Assembly: GCA_014379595.1 (NCBI GenBank)
Contig: JACMLM010000056.1
Span: 1 to 64,000, forward strand
Length of the DNA: 64,000 nucleotides
Reading direction: 5' to 3'
Source: Anaerolineales bacterium
Lineage (GTDB): Bacteria > Chloroflexota > Anaerolineae > Anaerolineales > Villigracilaceae
Part shown: positions 42,831 to 51,253 of the stretch, in pieces
How positions within the stretch are numbered: position 1 is the stretch's first letter
Layout: every line of letters starts with the position of its first letter
Notes under the pieces: model-generated
The model's database searches: none
The model's input: only the letters and a program-made list of their open reading frames with translations
Told to the model about the DNA's origin: nothing
Made by a program: the position numbers and the translations under genes

Positions 42831-43802
42831 TTATGGAGTCTTTTTCTTGCCTACCCACGAGCCAATCCCAGCCCCTAACAGCGCGATAAAAACAATAATA
42901 CCCACCACCATGCCGCCGCTCTGACGTGATGTAGGTGGAGCTGGCAGCGGCGTTGGAGTAGATGTAATAGTTGCTGTAACTGGCACTGTAGCGGTAGAAG
43001 TTGGAATTCCAAAAGTAGCCGTAATCACTGCTGTGGGTGTTTCTGTATTAATGACGGGTTTTCGTACCAAAAGTTTTTGCCCCTCGAAGATTTCATCGGA
43101 TGCAAGAGCATTCAAGAGCTTGAGTTGTTCGATAGTAGTTTCATAAGCAATTGCAATGCTCCACAAGGCTTGATCGGCTTCAACAATATGATACACCTCG
43201 CCACTTTCAATAGGCGTATTTACCAATACAACCGCAGATTGTGTACCTAATGTGGGTGTAAAAACTATCGAAGAAGTTGAAACAATAACGGGGTCGCCAG
43301 TGGATGCGCCAGCGTCTAAGACATAATATGTGACACCGTTGGCGACAGCAACACCAACACCAATATCCTTCAGATATAACGAGGTCATGGTATCCAAATG
43401 ATCAGGGTCACCTTGCCAATCACTTACCACACCATCAGCTGTTAAACCCGTTCCTGAATCTACATTCTCAGAAAAGAAGCCGCCTTGTGAAAGGTCACCT
43501 GCTACAGAGTAACCCGCAGTAATAGCACGTTGATATGGATATGTACCATCTGCGCTAAAGTGCGTGACAACCCCTGTGCTGGCAATATAATCCGCGTGAG
43601 ATTGGGCAATATTCATTAAGATCGCGCTTACTTCATAAGGTGGCAAATTCTTCGAGGTGCGAAGCGCGTTCACTTCAGCGACGACATCCAGCGCGGTGAG
43701 GCTAGGAGGAGAGAGATGCAGGCGTAATGCCCCTGCCCGTTCGGACGGAAGCAGGCTAAAGATCAAAAGAAGAAGCGGAATTAATAGCGCGAAGCGTTTC
43801 AT
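42831..43802 (-). CDS. Secreted CAP-domain protein with LysM and C-terminal membrane anchor
   Basis: A 323-residue protein from ATG 43802 (MKRFALLIPLLLLIFSLLP, a Sec signal). Order: a CAP/SCP (cysteine-rich secretory protein-like) domain at about 40-190 (LDVVAEVNALRTSKNLPPYEVS; SHADYIASTGVVTHFS), a LysM peptidoglycan-binding module at about 210-255 (YHIVEADQALWSIAIAYETTIEQLKLLN), a Thr/Pro linker, and a C-terminal helix (MVVGIIVFIALLGAGIGSWVG) with a KKK tail. It should be cell-surface and bound both to wall or envelope polymer and membrane. The ORF-track start 24 codons earlier is rejected because it precedes the signal peptide. Confidence 0.88.
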   Translation of the reverse strand: MKRFALLIPLLLLIFSLLPSERAGALRLHLSPPSLTALDVVAEVNALRTSKNLPPYEVSAILMNIAQSHADYIASTGVVTHFSADGTYPYQRAITAGYSVAGDLSQGGFFSENVDSGTGLTADGVVSDWQGDPDHLDTMTSLYLKDIGVGVAVANGVTYYVLDAGASTGDPVIVSTSSIVFTPTLGTQSAVVLVNTPIESGEVYHIVEADQALWSIAIAYETTIEQLKLLNALASDEIFEGQKLLVRKPVINTETPTAVITATFGIPTSTATVPVTATITSTPTPLPAPPTSRQSGGMVVGIIVFIALLGAGIGSWVGKKKTP

Positions 43803-43970
43803 TAAAAGTATTATAGGGTATGTGATGTCAAGGGGAAATCCCCGTATTGGGGGACTAATCAAAAAGGAGAACATGGCGCCTATTATGGAACAAGTGGAAA
43901 TATAGAATAAACCTTATTAGCATCTTGCCAGGCTTGATTCCTAAATGGTTTTCCTGTATGCTTACTTCCA

Positions 43971-44774
43971 ATGAAACATTTTGAAGCTCATTCTGCTGCT
44001 GAAAAACTGGCATACTTGCAATCAATTTATCATGTAGACGTTCTTCCAGATTGGGGAGATGGCGAGAGCCAATGGAAAGATGGAACATGGTCGATTGGCG
44101 AATTAGATAAACTTGATCATGCCGTTACATTGTTGGCAAATGCCATGGGTGGAGAAGATCGGTTCATTCAACATCTGGGCGGCGTGATTGTAAAGAAAAG
44201 AGAGATGGGTTCACATGGCGGAGAGGCAATGCAACATCGAGTGAGCTTTTCCAACAAGGGAACGTTTTCATCATGGACAGTGATCCATGAAATGACACAT
44301 GCCTGGGATGCAAATTACGGTTGGAAATTATCCGTTGAGCTTGAAAAATATACGGGAGGCTTTACTAACCCCCTGCTCTCAAAAGTTAGAAGGTTCAGCG
44401 GTGAATGGGATGCAGGACGAAACGGCTTAGAGAGCGCTACTGGCCGCCGTGGAAGGTTACGCGGATGTAATAAAGCGGGATATTTCTATGGAGATAAGCC
44501 GAGCGGTTCAAACTGGAATTTCAATCGCAAAGAGGACTTTGCTGAATCAGTTAGCATGTATATTGGCTGGCAAAAAGATAACGATCTTTCTGAATGGGCA
44601 GAAAAAAGAATAAAGCGTTATCTTCTGGGGAATGGGATAAAAGACAATAACTTTGGTGTGGATAATTGGGCTGATTACGCAAAATATTTTTACCCAGAAG
44701 ACGGAGATTACACAAAAACGAAACGCTGGAAATTTGTAGACGAGCTGATGCGCGGTAAAATTGCTGCTGTTTAA
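43971..44774 (+). CDS. HExxH zinc metallopeptidase-like protein of unknown family
   Basis: A 267-residue protein without a signal peptide. It has the zincin motif HEMTHAWD (about 106-113) and a plausible third ligand in EDFAESVSMY (about 184-193), the E-x-x-x-D/E-F-A-E pattern of several gluzincin-like families. A WSIGEL start and GGEDRFIQHLGG loop are distinctive. I do not recognise the family and cannot name a substrate. There is no Shine-Dalgarno. It precedes a coupled pair of membrane proteins on the same strand by 32 bases. Confidence 0.7.
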   Translation: MKHFEAHSAAEKLAYLQSIYHVDVLPDWGDGESQWKDGTWSIGELDKLDHAVTLLANAMGGEDRFIQHLGGVIVKKREMGSHGGEAMQHRVSFSNKGTFSSWTVIHEMTHAWDANYGWKLSVELEKYTGGFTNPLLSKVRRFSGEWDAGRNGLESATGRRGRLRGCNKAGYFYGDKPSGSNWNFNRKEDFAESVSMYIGWQKDNDLSEWAEKRIKRYLLGNGIKDNNFGVDNWADYAKYFYPEDGDYTKTKRWKFVDELMRGKIAAV

Positions 44775-44806
44775 ACGACACTATATATCATTAGGAGAAA
44801 GAAAGT

Positions 44807-45481
44807 ATGCTCAAACGTTTAATAGAATCGCCGCGGCTGGATATATTCATTGCGATCGTGATCGCGTTGGTTTCAGTCACAACTGCGCTCGCAGCGTGGC
44901 GGGCTAGCGCGGTCAGTTCTGCGGCTGGAGATGCGGCCCGATTGGGTTTGATCGATGCAGTGAAAAAACAGGCAGCAGAAAATGAAGACTGGCGCAAGAC
45001 CTATGAACAAGCCAGTCATGCTCAAACTTATGCAGTGACATTGGCAGAGTTGGAATCTTTTGAAGCAAGCAATAACAGCATCGCAGAAGCACAGGCCAAA
45101 AATTTACGTCAGTACCTTTTGCCGAATTTGCAATTGCTTGCAGAGCCGTTTTCAACGGATGAAAAATATCTCAAGCCAGATGGGACATATGATCTTGATC
45201 AACGTTTTGCCGACCTTAAAGCAGAGGCACCCGATCTGGCCGCGCTTGATCCGCTGGCTTCATTCGAACTGGCCGATCAATATGGAAATGAACAGCGTTG
45301 GCTTACTGTGGGAGTCGTGTTGCTGGCGATCAGCTTGTTCTGGCTGGCCATCTCCGAGTTAAGCGCAAAGCGTTCGCGTTTAATCATGTTAATGATCGGG
45401 CTGGGAATCTATCTCTTTGGTGTGGCCTGGTTCATCGTGGTGGAAATCATCTTCGTTTCAATGCGCGGAGGCGTGCTATGA
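44807..45481 (+). CDS. Hypothetical membrane protein, first of a coupled pair
   Basis: An unrecognised protein of 224 residues. It has one N-terminal helix (LDIFIAIVIALVSVTTALAAW), a helical hydrophilic region of about 120 residues with likely coiled coil (AAENEDWRKTYEQASHAQ), and two C-terminal helices (about 165-185 and 193-215). AGGAG precedes the ATG. The stop overlaps the next ATG (ATGA), and the next protein has the same one-plus-two helix layout, so they are probably an interacting pair that arose by duplication. Confidence 0.65.
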   Translation: MLKRLIESPRLDIFIAIVIALVSVTTALAAWRASAVSSAAGDAARLGLIDAVKKQAAENEDWRKTYEQASHAQTYAVTLAELESFEASNNSIAEAQAKNLRQYLLPNLQLLAEPFSTDEKYLKPDGTYDLDQRFADLKAEAPDLAALDPLASFELADQYGNEQRWLTVGVVLLAISLFWLAISELSAKRSRLIMLMIGLGIYLFGVAWFIVVEIIFVSMRGGVL

Positions 45482-46161
45482 GTGAACAAACAATTCAAGA
45501 CGCACCTGAACGATATAAGACATCGATCATGGTGCTGACCTTGATCACAACAATCGTCACCTCTATTGTGGCTGGCTTGCAGGCAGATGCAAATATACGT
45601 GCGAATAATGCCAACCGCGATTCACAATATTATGCAATTCTGGCTTCGAGCGAAGTGCATCGTACGGGACTGCAAACCACGTATGACTTAAATACGCTAA
45701 CAAGCCAGTCACGCGAGGCGCAGGAATCGCTTGTGATGCAGATCACTTCGTTGGAACTTCAGGAAGATGGAAATGAGCAAGGCGTGGCTATCAGTGATGT
45801 GATCGCGTCAGCATTGCAGGCACGCGCGGATAAACTGCAAGCTTTTTCAATTTTTTATACAGACGCACGTTATGCCCCTGCAACCGAAGATGGGCTTCCG
45901 AACCTCGAAGCGTATCTTGTTGATGTTTACGATAAGGCAAATGAGTTGACTGAAAAGCAAAACGCTGCTACAGATGCTTATCAGGAATGGAGCAGCAAAG
46001 CTGACTCTTATGTAGGCGTGTTGACCGTGATGGCCGTGGCTTTCTTTCTCTTTGGTCTCGCACAAGCTGCAGCAGGACGTATGCGGTTGACGTTTGCTGT
46101 TTTCGGAGTGGTGATTTTATTAGGTGCAAGTTTATGGACGATTTTGATTTTGGTGATATAA
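45478..46161 (+). CDS. Hypothetical membrane protein, second of a coupled pair
   Basis: A 227-residue protein starting at ATG 45478; the longer ORF-track start at 45298 lies inside the preceding gene. The layout copies its neighbour: an N-terminal helix (SIMVLTLITTIVTSIVAGL), an extended helical middle (about 45-170, rich in Ala, Gln and Glu) and two C-terminal helices. Sequence identity is low, but the A-N-x-R-A-N-N-A-N-R/A-W-R-A-S-A junction after helix 1 is comparable. It is followed by a strong terminator. Function unknown. Confidence 0.65.
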   Translation: MSEQTIQDAPERYKTSIMVLTLITTIVTSIVAGLQADANIRANNANRDSQYYAILASSEVHRTGLQTTYDLNTLTSQSREAQESLVMQITSLELQEDGNEQGVAISDVIASALQARADKLQAFSIFYTDARYAPATEDGLPNLEAYLVDVYDKANELTEKQNAATDAYQEWSSKADSYVGVLTVMAVAFFLFGLAQAAAGRMRLTFAVFGVVILLGASLWTILILVI

Positions 46162-46245
46162 AAGTTTCCTGCTGAATATAACGAGGGTTATTCCAGCAGT
46201 TCGCGAAGCGTGCCGAACCGTCAGCAGTACAACTACTGACGAAAC

Positions 46246-46273
46246 AAAAGGCCAGTCTTAAGACTGGCCTTTT
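46246..46273. terminator. Bidirectional terminator between convergent genes
   Basis: AAAAGGCCAGTC (46246-46257) pairs with GACTGGCCTTTT (46262-46273), loop TTAA, followed by TT. T-runs on both strands suit the convergent membrane-pair and emfourin genes. Confidence 0.9.
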
Positions 46274-46294
46274 TTATATAGAATATATTATTGC

Positions 46295-46588
46295 TTATCC
46301 GGTATGTGTCAATAATTCATTCAACAACGGACGCAGGCTTTCAGGTAGAGATGTATCGCTTGCGCGAACTGTCTGTTGGATGGTCTTGGTAGTGATTGTA
46401 ATAGTATAGATAAATTCGTCGGGACGGGATGTTTTTATTGGTTCTTCATCCAGCGTAAAGAGATCTGATTCGTCCACGAGCCGTCTCAAAGTTGTGGATT
46501 GATCCGATGGCATTTCATCCAAATCAAGGCTCACGCTGACTTTACGTCCCATGATGCCACCTGTGCGCTCGAAGATGATCTGCATCAT
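46295..46588 (-). CDS. Emfourin-like protealysin inhibitor
   Basis: A 97-residue protein starting at ATG 46588 (MMQIIFERTGGIMGRKVSVSLD). The ORF-track start is inside the peptidase gene. The start pattern (E-R-T-G-G-...-V-S-L-D), the LRRLVDESDLF helix, the DEFIYTITIT strand and the LPESLRPLLNEL helix match emfourin, the inhibitor encoded with protealysin-like M4 peptidases. Its ATG overlaps the peptidase stop as ATGA, so both are made in coupled translation. The predicted role is to hold the peptidase inactive in the cytoplasm. It is supported by context more than by motifs. Confidence 0.8.
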   Translation of the reverse strand: MMQIIFERTGGIMGRKVSVSLDLDEMPSDQSTTLRRLVDESDLFTLDEEPIKTSRPDEFIYTITITTKTIQQTVRASDTSLPESLRPLLNELLTHTG

Positions 46589-47787
46589 TTGCGTAAACCA
46601 AATGCACGCATAAGTACGGTCATACATCCCTGACCTTGCTCAGGCACGGAAACGGGTGGTACAGGAATAGGGTCTGGTATAGGAGTGGGTGTTGGTTCTT
46701 CGCTGCCAATGCCTGTAATGCTAATACCAACTTGAGACCAGCCATTCTTGACGGCTTTTTGTTCCAAACTGTTTGCGCCGAATATCTGAGCAGCTGCTTC
46801 GTAGGTAAGGTTGGCCGCGTTTTGGAAGTTGGATCCGCTCGTCAATTTTTCGGTGAGGGCGGTGTACCAGATCATACCTGCCTTCTGCCATGCAAAGCCG
46901 CCAAGCTCAGCAGCCATAATATAAAAAGCATGATTGACAATGCCAGAGTTGATATGGACGCCGCCATTATCTTCAATTGTAGTGACGTAATCTCGCATGT
47001 GTGCTGGCTGCGGATCACTGCCCAGTACAAAATCGTTATAAGCTGTGCCAGGGGCTTTTAATGAGCGAATGCCTACACCTTTAACATTCGCTGTGAATAG
47101 ACCATCGCCAATGATCCAATTTGCTTCAGCTGCGGTTTGACCAAGCTTATACTGCTTGACCAATGATCCAAAAATATCGGAGATGGCTTCGTTCAGTGCG
47201 CCTGACTGATTGTTATAGTCCAGGTTGGCTTCGTATTGTGTAACGCCATGCGTTAATTCGTGGCCGATAATATCAAGGGAAACAGTAAAACGATTGAATA
47301 ATCTTTCAGTGGAGGGCCGGTCTTCATCTCCATCTCCATAGATCATTTGCTCGCCATCCCAAAAGGCATTGTCGTAACCTTTATCATAATGAACAGTGGA
47401 GATAAGTTTTAGTCCGTTGTTATCGATGGAGTTTCTGCCAAAGGCAGTGCTGAACACATCATACGTATCGCCGCAGCCATTATAGGCTTCGTTGACAGCG
47501 GGGTCTGAAACGGGGTCATCGCCTTCACCACGCAATAATGTGCCGGGCAGTTGTGTGCTGAAATTTGCGCTATAAACGGCACGCTGTTTTAAAGTGGTTG
47601 CTGCCATTCTTGCGTGAAGCGCGCCTCTGAACGTAGCCAGGGAAAGACCGCGCCGTTTGTTGCGAATCTGTTGGGAGGCTGCTATCGAACGCGCAGCAGT
47701 CTGACGCTGTCCGCTTGTGCCGCGCTGCGCGATCTGTTCAAGCATATAGGGTGGAAGGATGCAAAGTATGGAATGACGATGAGACAT
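46585..47787 (-). CDS. Protealysin-like M4 metallopeptidase
   Basis: A 400-residue thermolysin-family peptidase. The short propeptide carries the ILPPYMLEQIA motif of protealysin-type precursors, with no signal peptide. Zinc ligands are H176, H180 (HELTH) and E200 (GALNEAISD), with E177 as base and H278 (GGVHINSGI) as the transition-state His. After the catalytic domain ends near 365 there is a Pro-rich linker (PTPTPIPDPIPVPPVSVPEQGQ) and a CMTVLMRAFGLRK tail, which is not part of the usual family. The inhibitor emfourin is overlapped by four bases. The likely substrate is a cytoplasmic or co-secreted protein. Confidence 0.92.
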   Translation of the reverse strand: MSHRHSILCILPPYMLEQIAQRGTSGQRQTAARSIAASQQIRNKRRGLSLATFRGALHARMAATTLKQRAVYSANFSTQLPGTLLRGEGDDPVSDPAVNEAYNGCGDTYDVFSTAFGRNSIDNNGLKLISTVHYDKGYDNAFWDGEQMIYGDGDEDRPSTERLFNRFTVSLDIIGHELTHGVTQYEANLDYNNQSGALNEAISDIFGSLVKQYKLGQTAAEANWIIGDGLFTANVKGVGIRSLKAPGTAYNDFVLGSDPQPAHMRDYVTTIEDNGGVHINSGIVNHAFYIMAAELGGFAWQKAGMIWYTALTEKLTSGSNFQNAANLTYEAAAQIFGANSLEQKAVKNGWSQVGISITGIGSEEPTPTPIPDPIPVPPVSVPEQGQGCMTVLMRAFGLRK

Positions 47788-47881
47788 GAAAACTCCTGTT
47801 TCTTCACGTACAGGGCTGTGCTTTACTCGAGTATACGACCATGGATTTGACTTTACAATCCCCAGTTATGGTGAGTTATTA

Positions 47882-48025
47882 CATATGTCATTGCGAGGAG
47901 GGCTTTTGCTCTTCCCGACGAGGCAACCCCCAATATAACGAGGGGATTGCTCACCTGCACTGCAACAAAAGCAGTGTGGCGCAAGTGTCGGGGAAAGTAC
48001 AAGTGCGCCCTCACAACGACATATG
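47882..48025. repeat. Palindromic intergenic repeat CATATGTCATTGCGAGG...
   Basis: CATATGTCATTGCGAGGAGGGC (from 47882) and GCGCCCTCACAACGACATATG (to 48025) are imperfect inverted ends, enclosing AATATAACGAGGGGATTGC. The TCATTGCGAGG ends and the internal GATTGC are shared with the element at 57501-57596. It is a REP/MITE-like mobile repeat between the peptidase and the LLM oxidoreductase. Confidence 0.75.
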
Positions 48026-48040
48026 ACAACGACATAATAG

Positions 48041-48976
48041 TTATCGAAACTTCGACATTACTTCATCAACAAATAGTTGATAAGACTCTGGGTCATTCCC
48101 TGAAAAATCCATGCAGAGATGATCTGCACCGACTTGCTGATACTCCCCTACAATATCGATCAGTCTGGATGGTGTGCCGACTAAAGCCATCCACGGTTCA
48201 ATGCCTTTCGGCAGGAGTTGGCTGATCTTCGCTTGTAATTGCGATTCGGTCGGCGCACAAATGACCATATCATAGGTAGTCTTTTCTATTGTGCTCTCGT
48301 CGCGTCCCACATCATCACAATGACGTTTAAGGGTCTCGCGCTGTTTGGTAAATTCATCAGGCGGCCCCCATAGATTGCAGGCATCTCCCAGTTCAGCAAT
48401 GATGCGCATGGTGACCTTTGGTCCCACACCGCCGATCAAGATAGGAGGATGTGGTTTTTGGAGCGGTTTCGGTTCAAGAATGGCATTCTCAACATGGAAG
48501 TATTCGCCATGAAATGTAAAGGGAGTTTCTGCCCATATGCCAAGGATGAGTTGCAGTGCTTCCTTCATTTGTGCGAGGCGGGTGGAACCTTTATCAATAA
48601 ACTCATAGCCATAGGATTTATATTCAGGCTTGTAGCCTCCCCCGCCAAAACCAAAGTTCATACGCCCATTGCTGATGTGATCGAGGCTGGATGCCATACG
48701 AGCGAGCAACGCAGGGTTACGATATGCAACGGGGCTAACCATCGCGCCGATTCTTATCTGACTGGTAACTGCCGCCAGCGCAGGCAGAACTGTCCAAGCG
48801 TCGAGGAAGGGTTCGTGCTCGGAACCATGTGAGGGCAGCTGATAGAAATGATCCATCACCCAAAACGAGTCGAAGCCATCACGTTCAGCACGCTGGATGT
48901 GGGCTTTGGTATCTGCCCAGATATCACCCGTTCCATTAGGGTATACATAAGAGACATTGCGCAGGCCAAATTTCAT
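48041..48976 (-). CDS. LLM-class (luciferase-like) oxidoreductase, probably F420-dependent
   Basis: A 311-residue TIM-barrel flavin/F420 oxidoreductase of the bacterial luciferase-like group. It starts at ATG 48976 (MKFGLRNVSYVYP). Clear elements are the RAERDGFDSFWVMDHF helix, RIGAMVSPVAYRNPALLARMASSLDHISNGR, FGFGGGGYKPEYKSYG and PPILIGGVGPKVTMRIIAELGDACN. This arrangement is typical of F420-dependent members, although FMN is not excluded. A TACAAT lies six bases before the ATG and no Shine-Dalgarno is present, suggesting a leaderless mRNA. The ORF-track extension of 19 residues is rejected. Confidence 0.85.
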   Translation of the reverse strand: MKFGLRNVSYVYPNGTGDIWADTKAHIQRAERDGFDSFWVMDHFYQLPSHGSEHEPFLDAWTVLPALAAVTSQIRIGAMVSPVAYRNPALLARMASSLDHISNGRMNFGFGGGGYKPEYKSYGYEFIDKGSTRLAQMKEALQLILGIWAETPFTFHGEYFHVENAILEPKPLQKPHPPILIGGVGPKVTMRIIAELGDACNLWGPPDEFTKQRETLKRHCDDVGRDESTIEKTTYDMVICAPTESQLQAKISQLLPKGIEPWMALVGTPSRLIDIVGEYQQVGADHLCMDFSGNDPESYQLFVDEVMSKFR

Positions 48977-48982
48977 AAGTCT

Positions 48983-48988
48983 ATTGTA
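48983..48988 (-). promoter_or_regulatory. Candidate -10 element of the leaderless LLM gene
   Basis: On the minus strand TACAAT is followed by six bases (AGACTT) and ATG, the same spacing as at 5660 and 31310. No ribosome binding site is present. Confidence 0.45.
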
Positions 48989-49164
48989 CTCAAGTTTTAT
49001 ATATAGTACTGAAATGGGGAGTCCACTAGGCAATGATTAATATTACAACCATCATTCATCTGCGACATCGCGTATGACCCGCTGAACATAGTAGATTATG
49101 ATATTCTGAAGCTACACATCACCCCGGCTTGCCCAGTTTTACCAAGCAAATTAAAATCAGCATA

Positions 49165-49194
49165 TTGCCATGAAGTAGATACTGACAATATAAT
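49165..49194 (+). promoter_or_regulatory. Promoter of the DUF4190 gene run
   Basis: TTGCCA (49165-49170), an 18-nt spacer and a consensus TATAAT (49189-49194). The gene follows with a strong AAGGAG Shine-Dalgarno and ATG at 49215. It probably drives the five-gene run to 51813. Confidence 0.65.
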
Positions 49195-49214
49195 ATTAAA
49201 TAAGGAGAAATATC

Positions 49215-49538
49215 ATGAACCAATCCAATGATCCACAACAAATAGAATACGGCGTGCCCCCTACGCAACTGCCAACCAGCACTCTAGCCATGGTCAGCAT
49301 GATCGCAGGCCTCCTGGGATTCGGTGTCTTTCCAGTGATCGGTACGATCATTGCTATCATCACCGGGTACATGGCAAGGAAGGAGACACGCGCTGTTCCG
49401 CCCAAGTTTGCAGGCGATGGCATGGCAACCGCAGGAATCATTATGGGTTACATTCAAGTCGGCTTGATTGTCATTAGCATCTGCTGTTTTATTGCATACT
49501 TCGTATTCATTTTTGTAGCAGTAGGCACTGGTAATTAA
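49215..49538 (+). CDS. DUF4190-type small membrane protein
   Basis: A 107-residue protein. After a polar N-terminus (PQQIEYGVPPTQLPTS) it has two membrane helices of DUF4190 type (LAMVSMIAGLLGFGVFPVIGTIIAIITGYMARKE and MATAGIIMGYIQVGLIVISI), a pattern often found in actinobacterial and Chloroflexi membrane proteins of unknown role. It is the first gene behind a consensus promoter, with a strong AAGGAG before the ATG. It is followed closely by a polytopic membrane protein. Confidence 0.8.
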   Translation: MNQSNDPQQIEYGVPPTQLPTSTLAMVSMIAGLLGFGVFPVIGTIIAIITGYMARKETRAVPPKFAGDGMATAGIIMGYIQVGLIVISICCFIAYFVFIFVAVGTGN

Positions 49539-49545
49539 GATATTG

Positions 49546-50379
49546 ATGAATACAAGTCCACCCAGCTCAAACAATCCAATACTACCGGCCCTGCTAAGGG
49601 TCTTCAATTGGACTGAAGCCATGCTGCTTTTAATTGCAGGCAGTGTATTCTTTTTACCTGACCTGGTACGCCCACACTGGCCCTGGGTCATTGCGCCATT
49701 CAATGCAGGTTTCGTAGGAGCGGTTTATCTCGGTTCTTTTACTGCCACAGCATTGATGGTCTTGCACAATCGGTGGGCGCCAGCGCGAATTGTTTTGCCA
49801 ATGATCTTTGTGTTCACAACCATAGTCCTTGGCATCATATTATTCAACCTTGATAAATTTGATTTCCAAAACCCCGTCACATTTGTATGGATCTTATTTT
49901 ATATCGCTCTGCCTATCAATAGCGCCTATCATCTTTGGCTCCTAAGAGACCTTGCGCCTGCTAATGCACACCCTACCAACGAACGTTGGCGATATTTTCT
50001 TTTCGCATTTGCAGCCTTGCTTGGTTTATATGGGTTGACATTGATCGTTGCGCCCGTAGCTGCATCCGCTTTTTGGCCCTGGCCGATTGATGCCTTTCAC
50101 GGTCAAATGTACAGCGGCGCTTTCATTACCATGGCAGTGGGTTCATATTTAATCGCACGCAAAGCCGCATCTGTTGAGTGGCAAACTCTCGGCTTGACCC
50201 TTATCGTCATCGCTGCAACTTCCATTGTGGGGCTGGTGTGGGTCAACGCCACAGTTCCATTAGATAAGAAAGTCAACTGGGCATTGAGCGGCACATGGGC
50301 ATGGCTGATATTAATAGCTGTAATTGGTGCCACAGGCGTAGCTATGTTTTCACATTCGCGTCAGATTAAAAATCCATAA
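49546..50379 (+). CDS. Polytopic membrane protein of the FWPWPxDAFHGQMY family
   Basis: A 277-residue protein with about eight helices, starting at ATG 49546 (the ORF-track TTG at 49543 is one codon earlier). The motif SAFWPWPIDAFHGQMYSGAF near residue 180 is almost identical to that at 34301-35143. F-V-G-A-V-Y-L, N-R-W-A-P-A-R-I-V and LPINSAYHLW loops are also shared. It lies seven bases after the DUF4190 gene and nine bases before the aldo/keto reductase. Function unknown. Confidence 0.7.
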   Translation: MNTSPPSSNNPILPALLRVFNWTEAMLLLIAGSVFFLPDLVRPHWPWVIAPFNAGFVGAVYLGSFTATALMVLHNRWAPARIVLPMIFVFTTIVLGIILFNLDKFDFQNPVTFVWILFYIALPINSAYHLWLLRDLAPANAHPTNERWRYFLFAFAALLGLYGLTLIVAPVAASAFWPWPIDAFHGQMYSGAFITMAVGSYLIARKAASVEWQTLGLTLIVIAATSIVGLVWVNATVPLDKKVNWALSGTWAWLILIAVIGATGVAMFSHSRQIKNP

Positions 50380-50388
50380 CGGAGAGCC

Positions 50389-51246
50389 ATGATACCCACC
50401 CTTCTTTTTGGCCGCACCGGCCATGAAAGCACCCGTACCATCTTTGGTGCCGCCGCATTTTGGGAGACGCCTCAAAAAGATGTAGACGCGACCATGGACT
50501 TGATCTTGCAAAACGGAATCAACCATGTCGATACTGCTTCAAGCTATGGTCAATCTGAAAAGCTGTTAGGAGATTGGATTCGCCGCAACGGGAAACAATT
50601 TTTCCTCGCGACCAAAACAGGTGAACGTACGAAGCAGACTGCGTATGATCAAATCCGCCGCTCGCTTGACCTGTTACATGTTCCCCAAGTGGACATGATC
50701 CAGCTCCACGGTTTGCACGAAGAACCTGATTGGAGCACTGCGTTCGGTCCCGGCGGCGTAATGGAAGCGGTCATCCAGGCACGTGATGAAGGACTGGTAC
50801 GCTTCATCGGCGTCACCGGGCATGGCGTACCAGTGACAGAGTTTCATCTGCGCTCATTGGAACAGTTTGATTTTGACTCTGTGTTGCTGCCATACAATCA
50901 TGTGATGATGCAAAATCAGGGCTATGCAGAAGGCTTCAATAAATTGTTTGCAGTGTGCAAGGAACGCACCATTGCGGTGCAAACGATTAAGGGCATTACA
51001 AGATCCCCCTGGAATGATACACAGCAAAACCGTACCACATGGTATCGTCCGCTTGAAGAACAAGCCGACATTGATCTAGCAGTGCATTGGGTTTTTGGTA
51101 ATTCACAAGTATTCCTCAACACCGCAGGTGATATAAATATTTTGCCGCGCACACTTGATGCGGCTCATCGTTTTGAGTCACGCCCCAGTGAGCAGGATAT
51201 GCACGCACTCACCGAACGCCTTACGATGGAACCACTGTTTACATAG
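50389..51246 (+). CDS. Aldo/keto reductase
   Basis: A 285-residue NAD(P)H-dependent oxidoreductase with the TIM-barrel AKR fold. The catalytic tetrad is visible as Asp in HVDTASSYG, Tyr in the same segment, Lys in LATKTGER and His in IQLHGL. The substrate-specific loops are short compared with the classical family (about 300-330 residues). GGAG precedes the ATG. It reduces aldehydes or ketones or oxidises alcohols; the substrate is unknown. It is in the plus-strand run of small genes. Confidence 0.88.
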   Translation: MIPTLLFGRTGHESTRTIFGAAAFWETPQKDVDATMDLILQNGINHVDTASSYGQSEKLLGDWIRRNGKQFFLATKTGERTKQTAYDQIRRSLDLLHVPQVDMIQLHGLHEEPDWSTAFGPGGVMEAVIQARDEGLVRFIGVTGHGVPVTEFHLRSLEQFDFDSVLLPYNHVMMQNQGYAEGFNKLFAVCKERTIAVQTIKGITRSPWNDTQQNRTTWYRPLEEQADIDLAVHWVFGNSQVFLNTAGDINILPRTLDAAHRFESRPSEQDMHALTERLTMEPLFT

Positions 51247-51253
51247 GTAGACT

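Noticed and set aside
43971-46161. Anti-phage defence system built from a peptidase and membrane pair
   Set aside because: No nuclease, NTPase, reverse transcriptase or known defence domain is present in the three genes. The idea rests only on adjacency.
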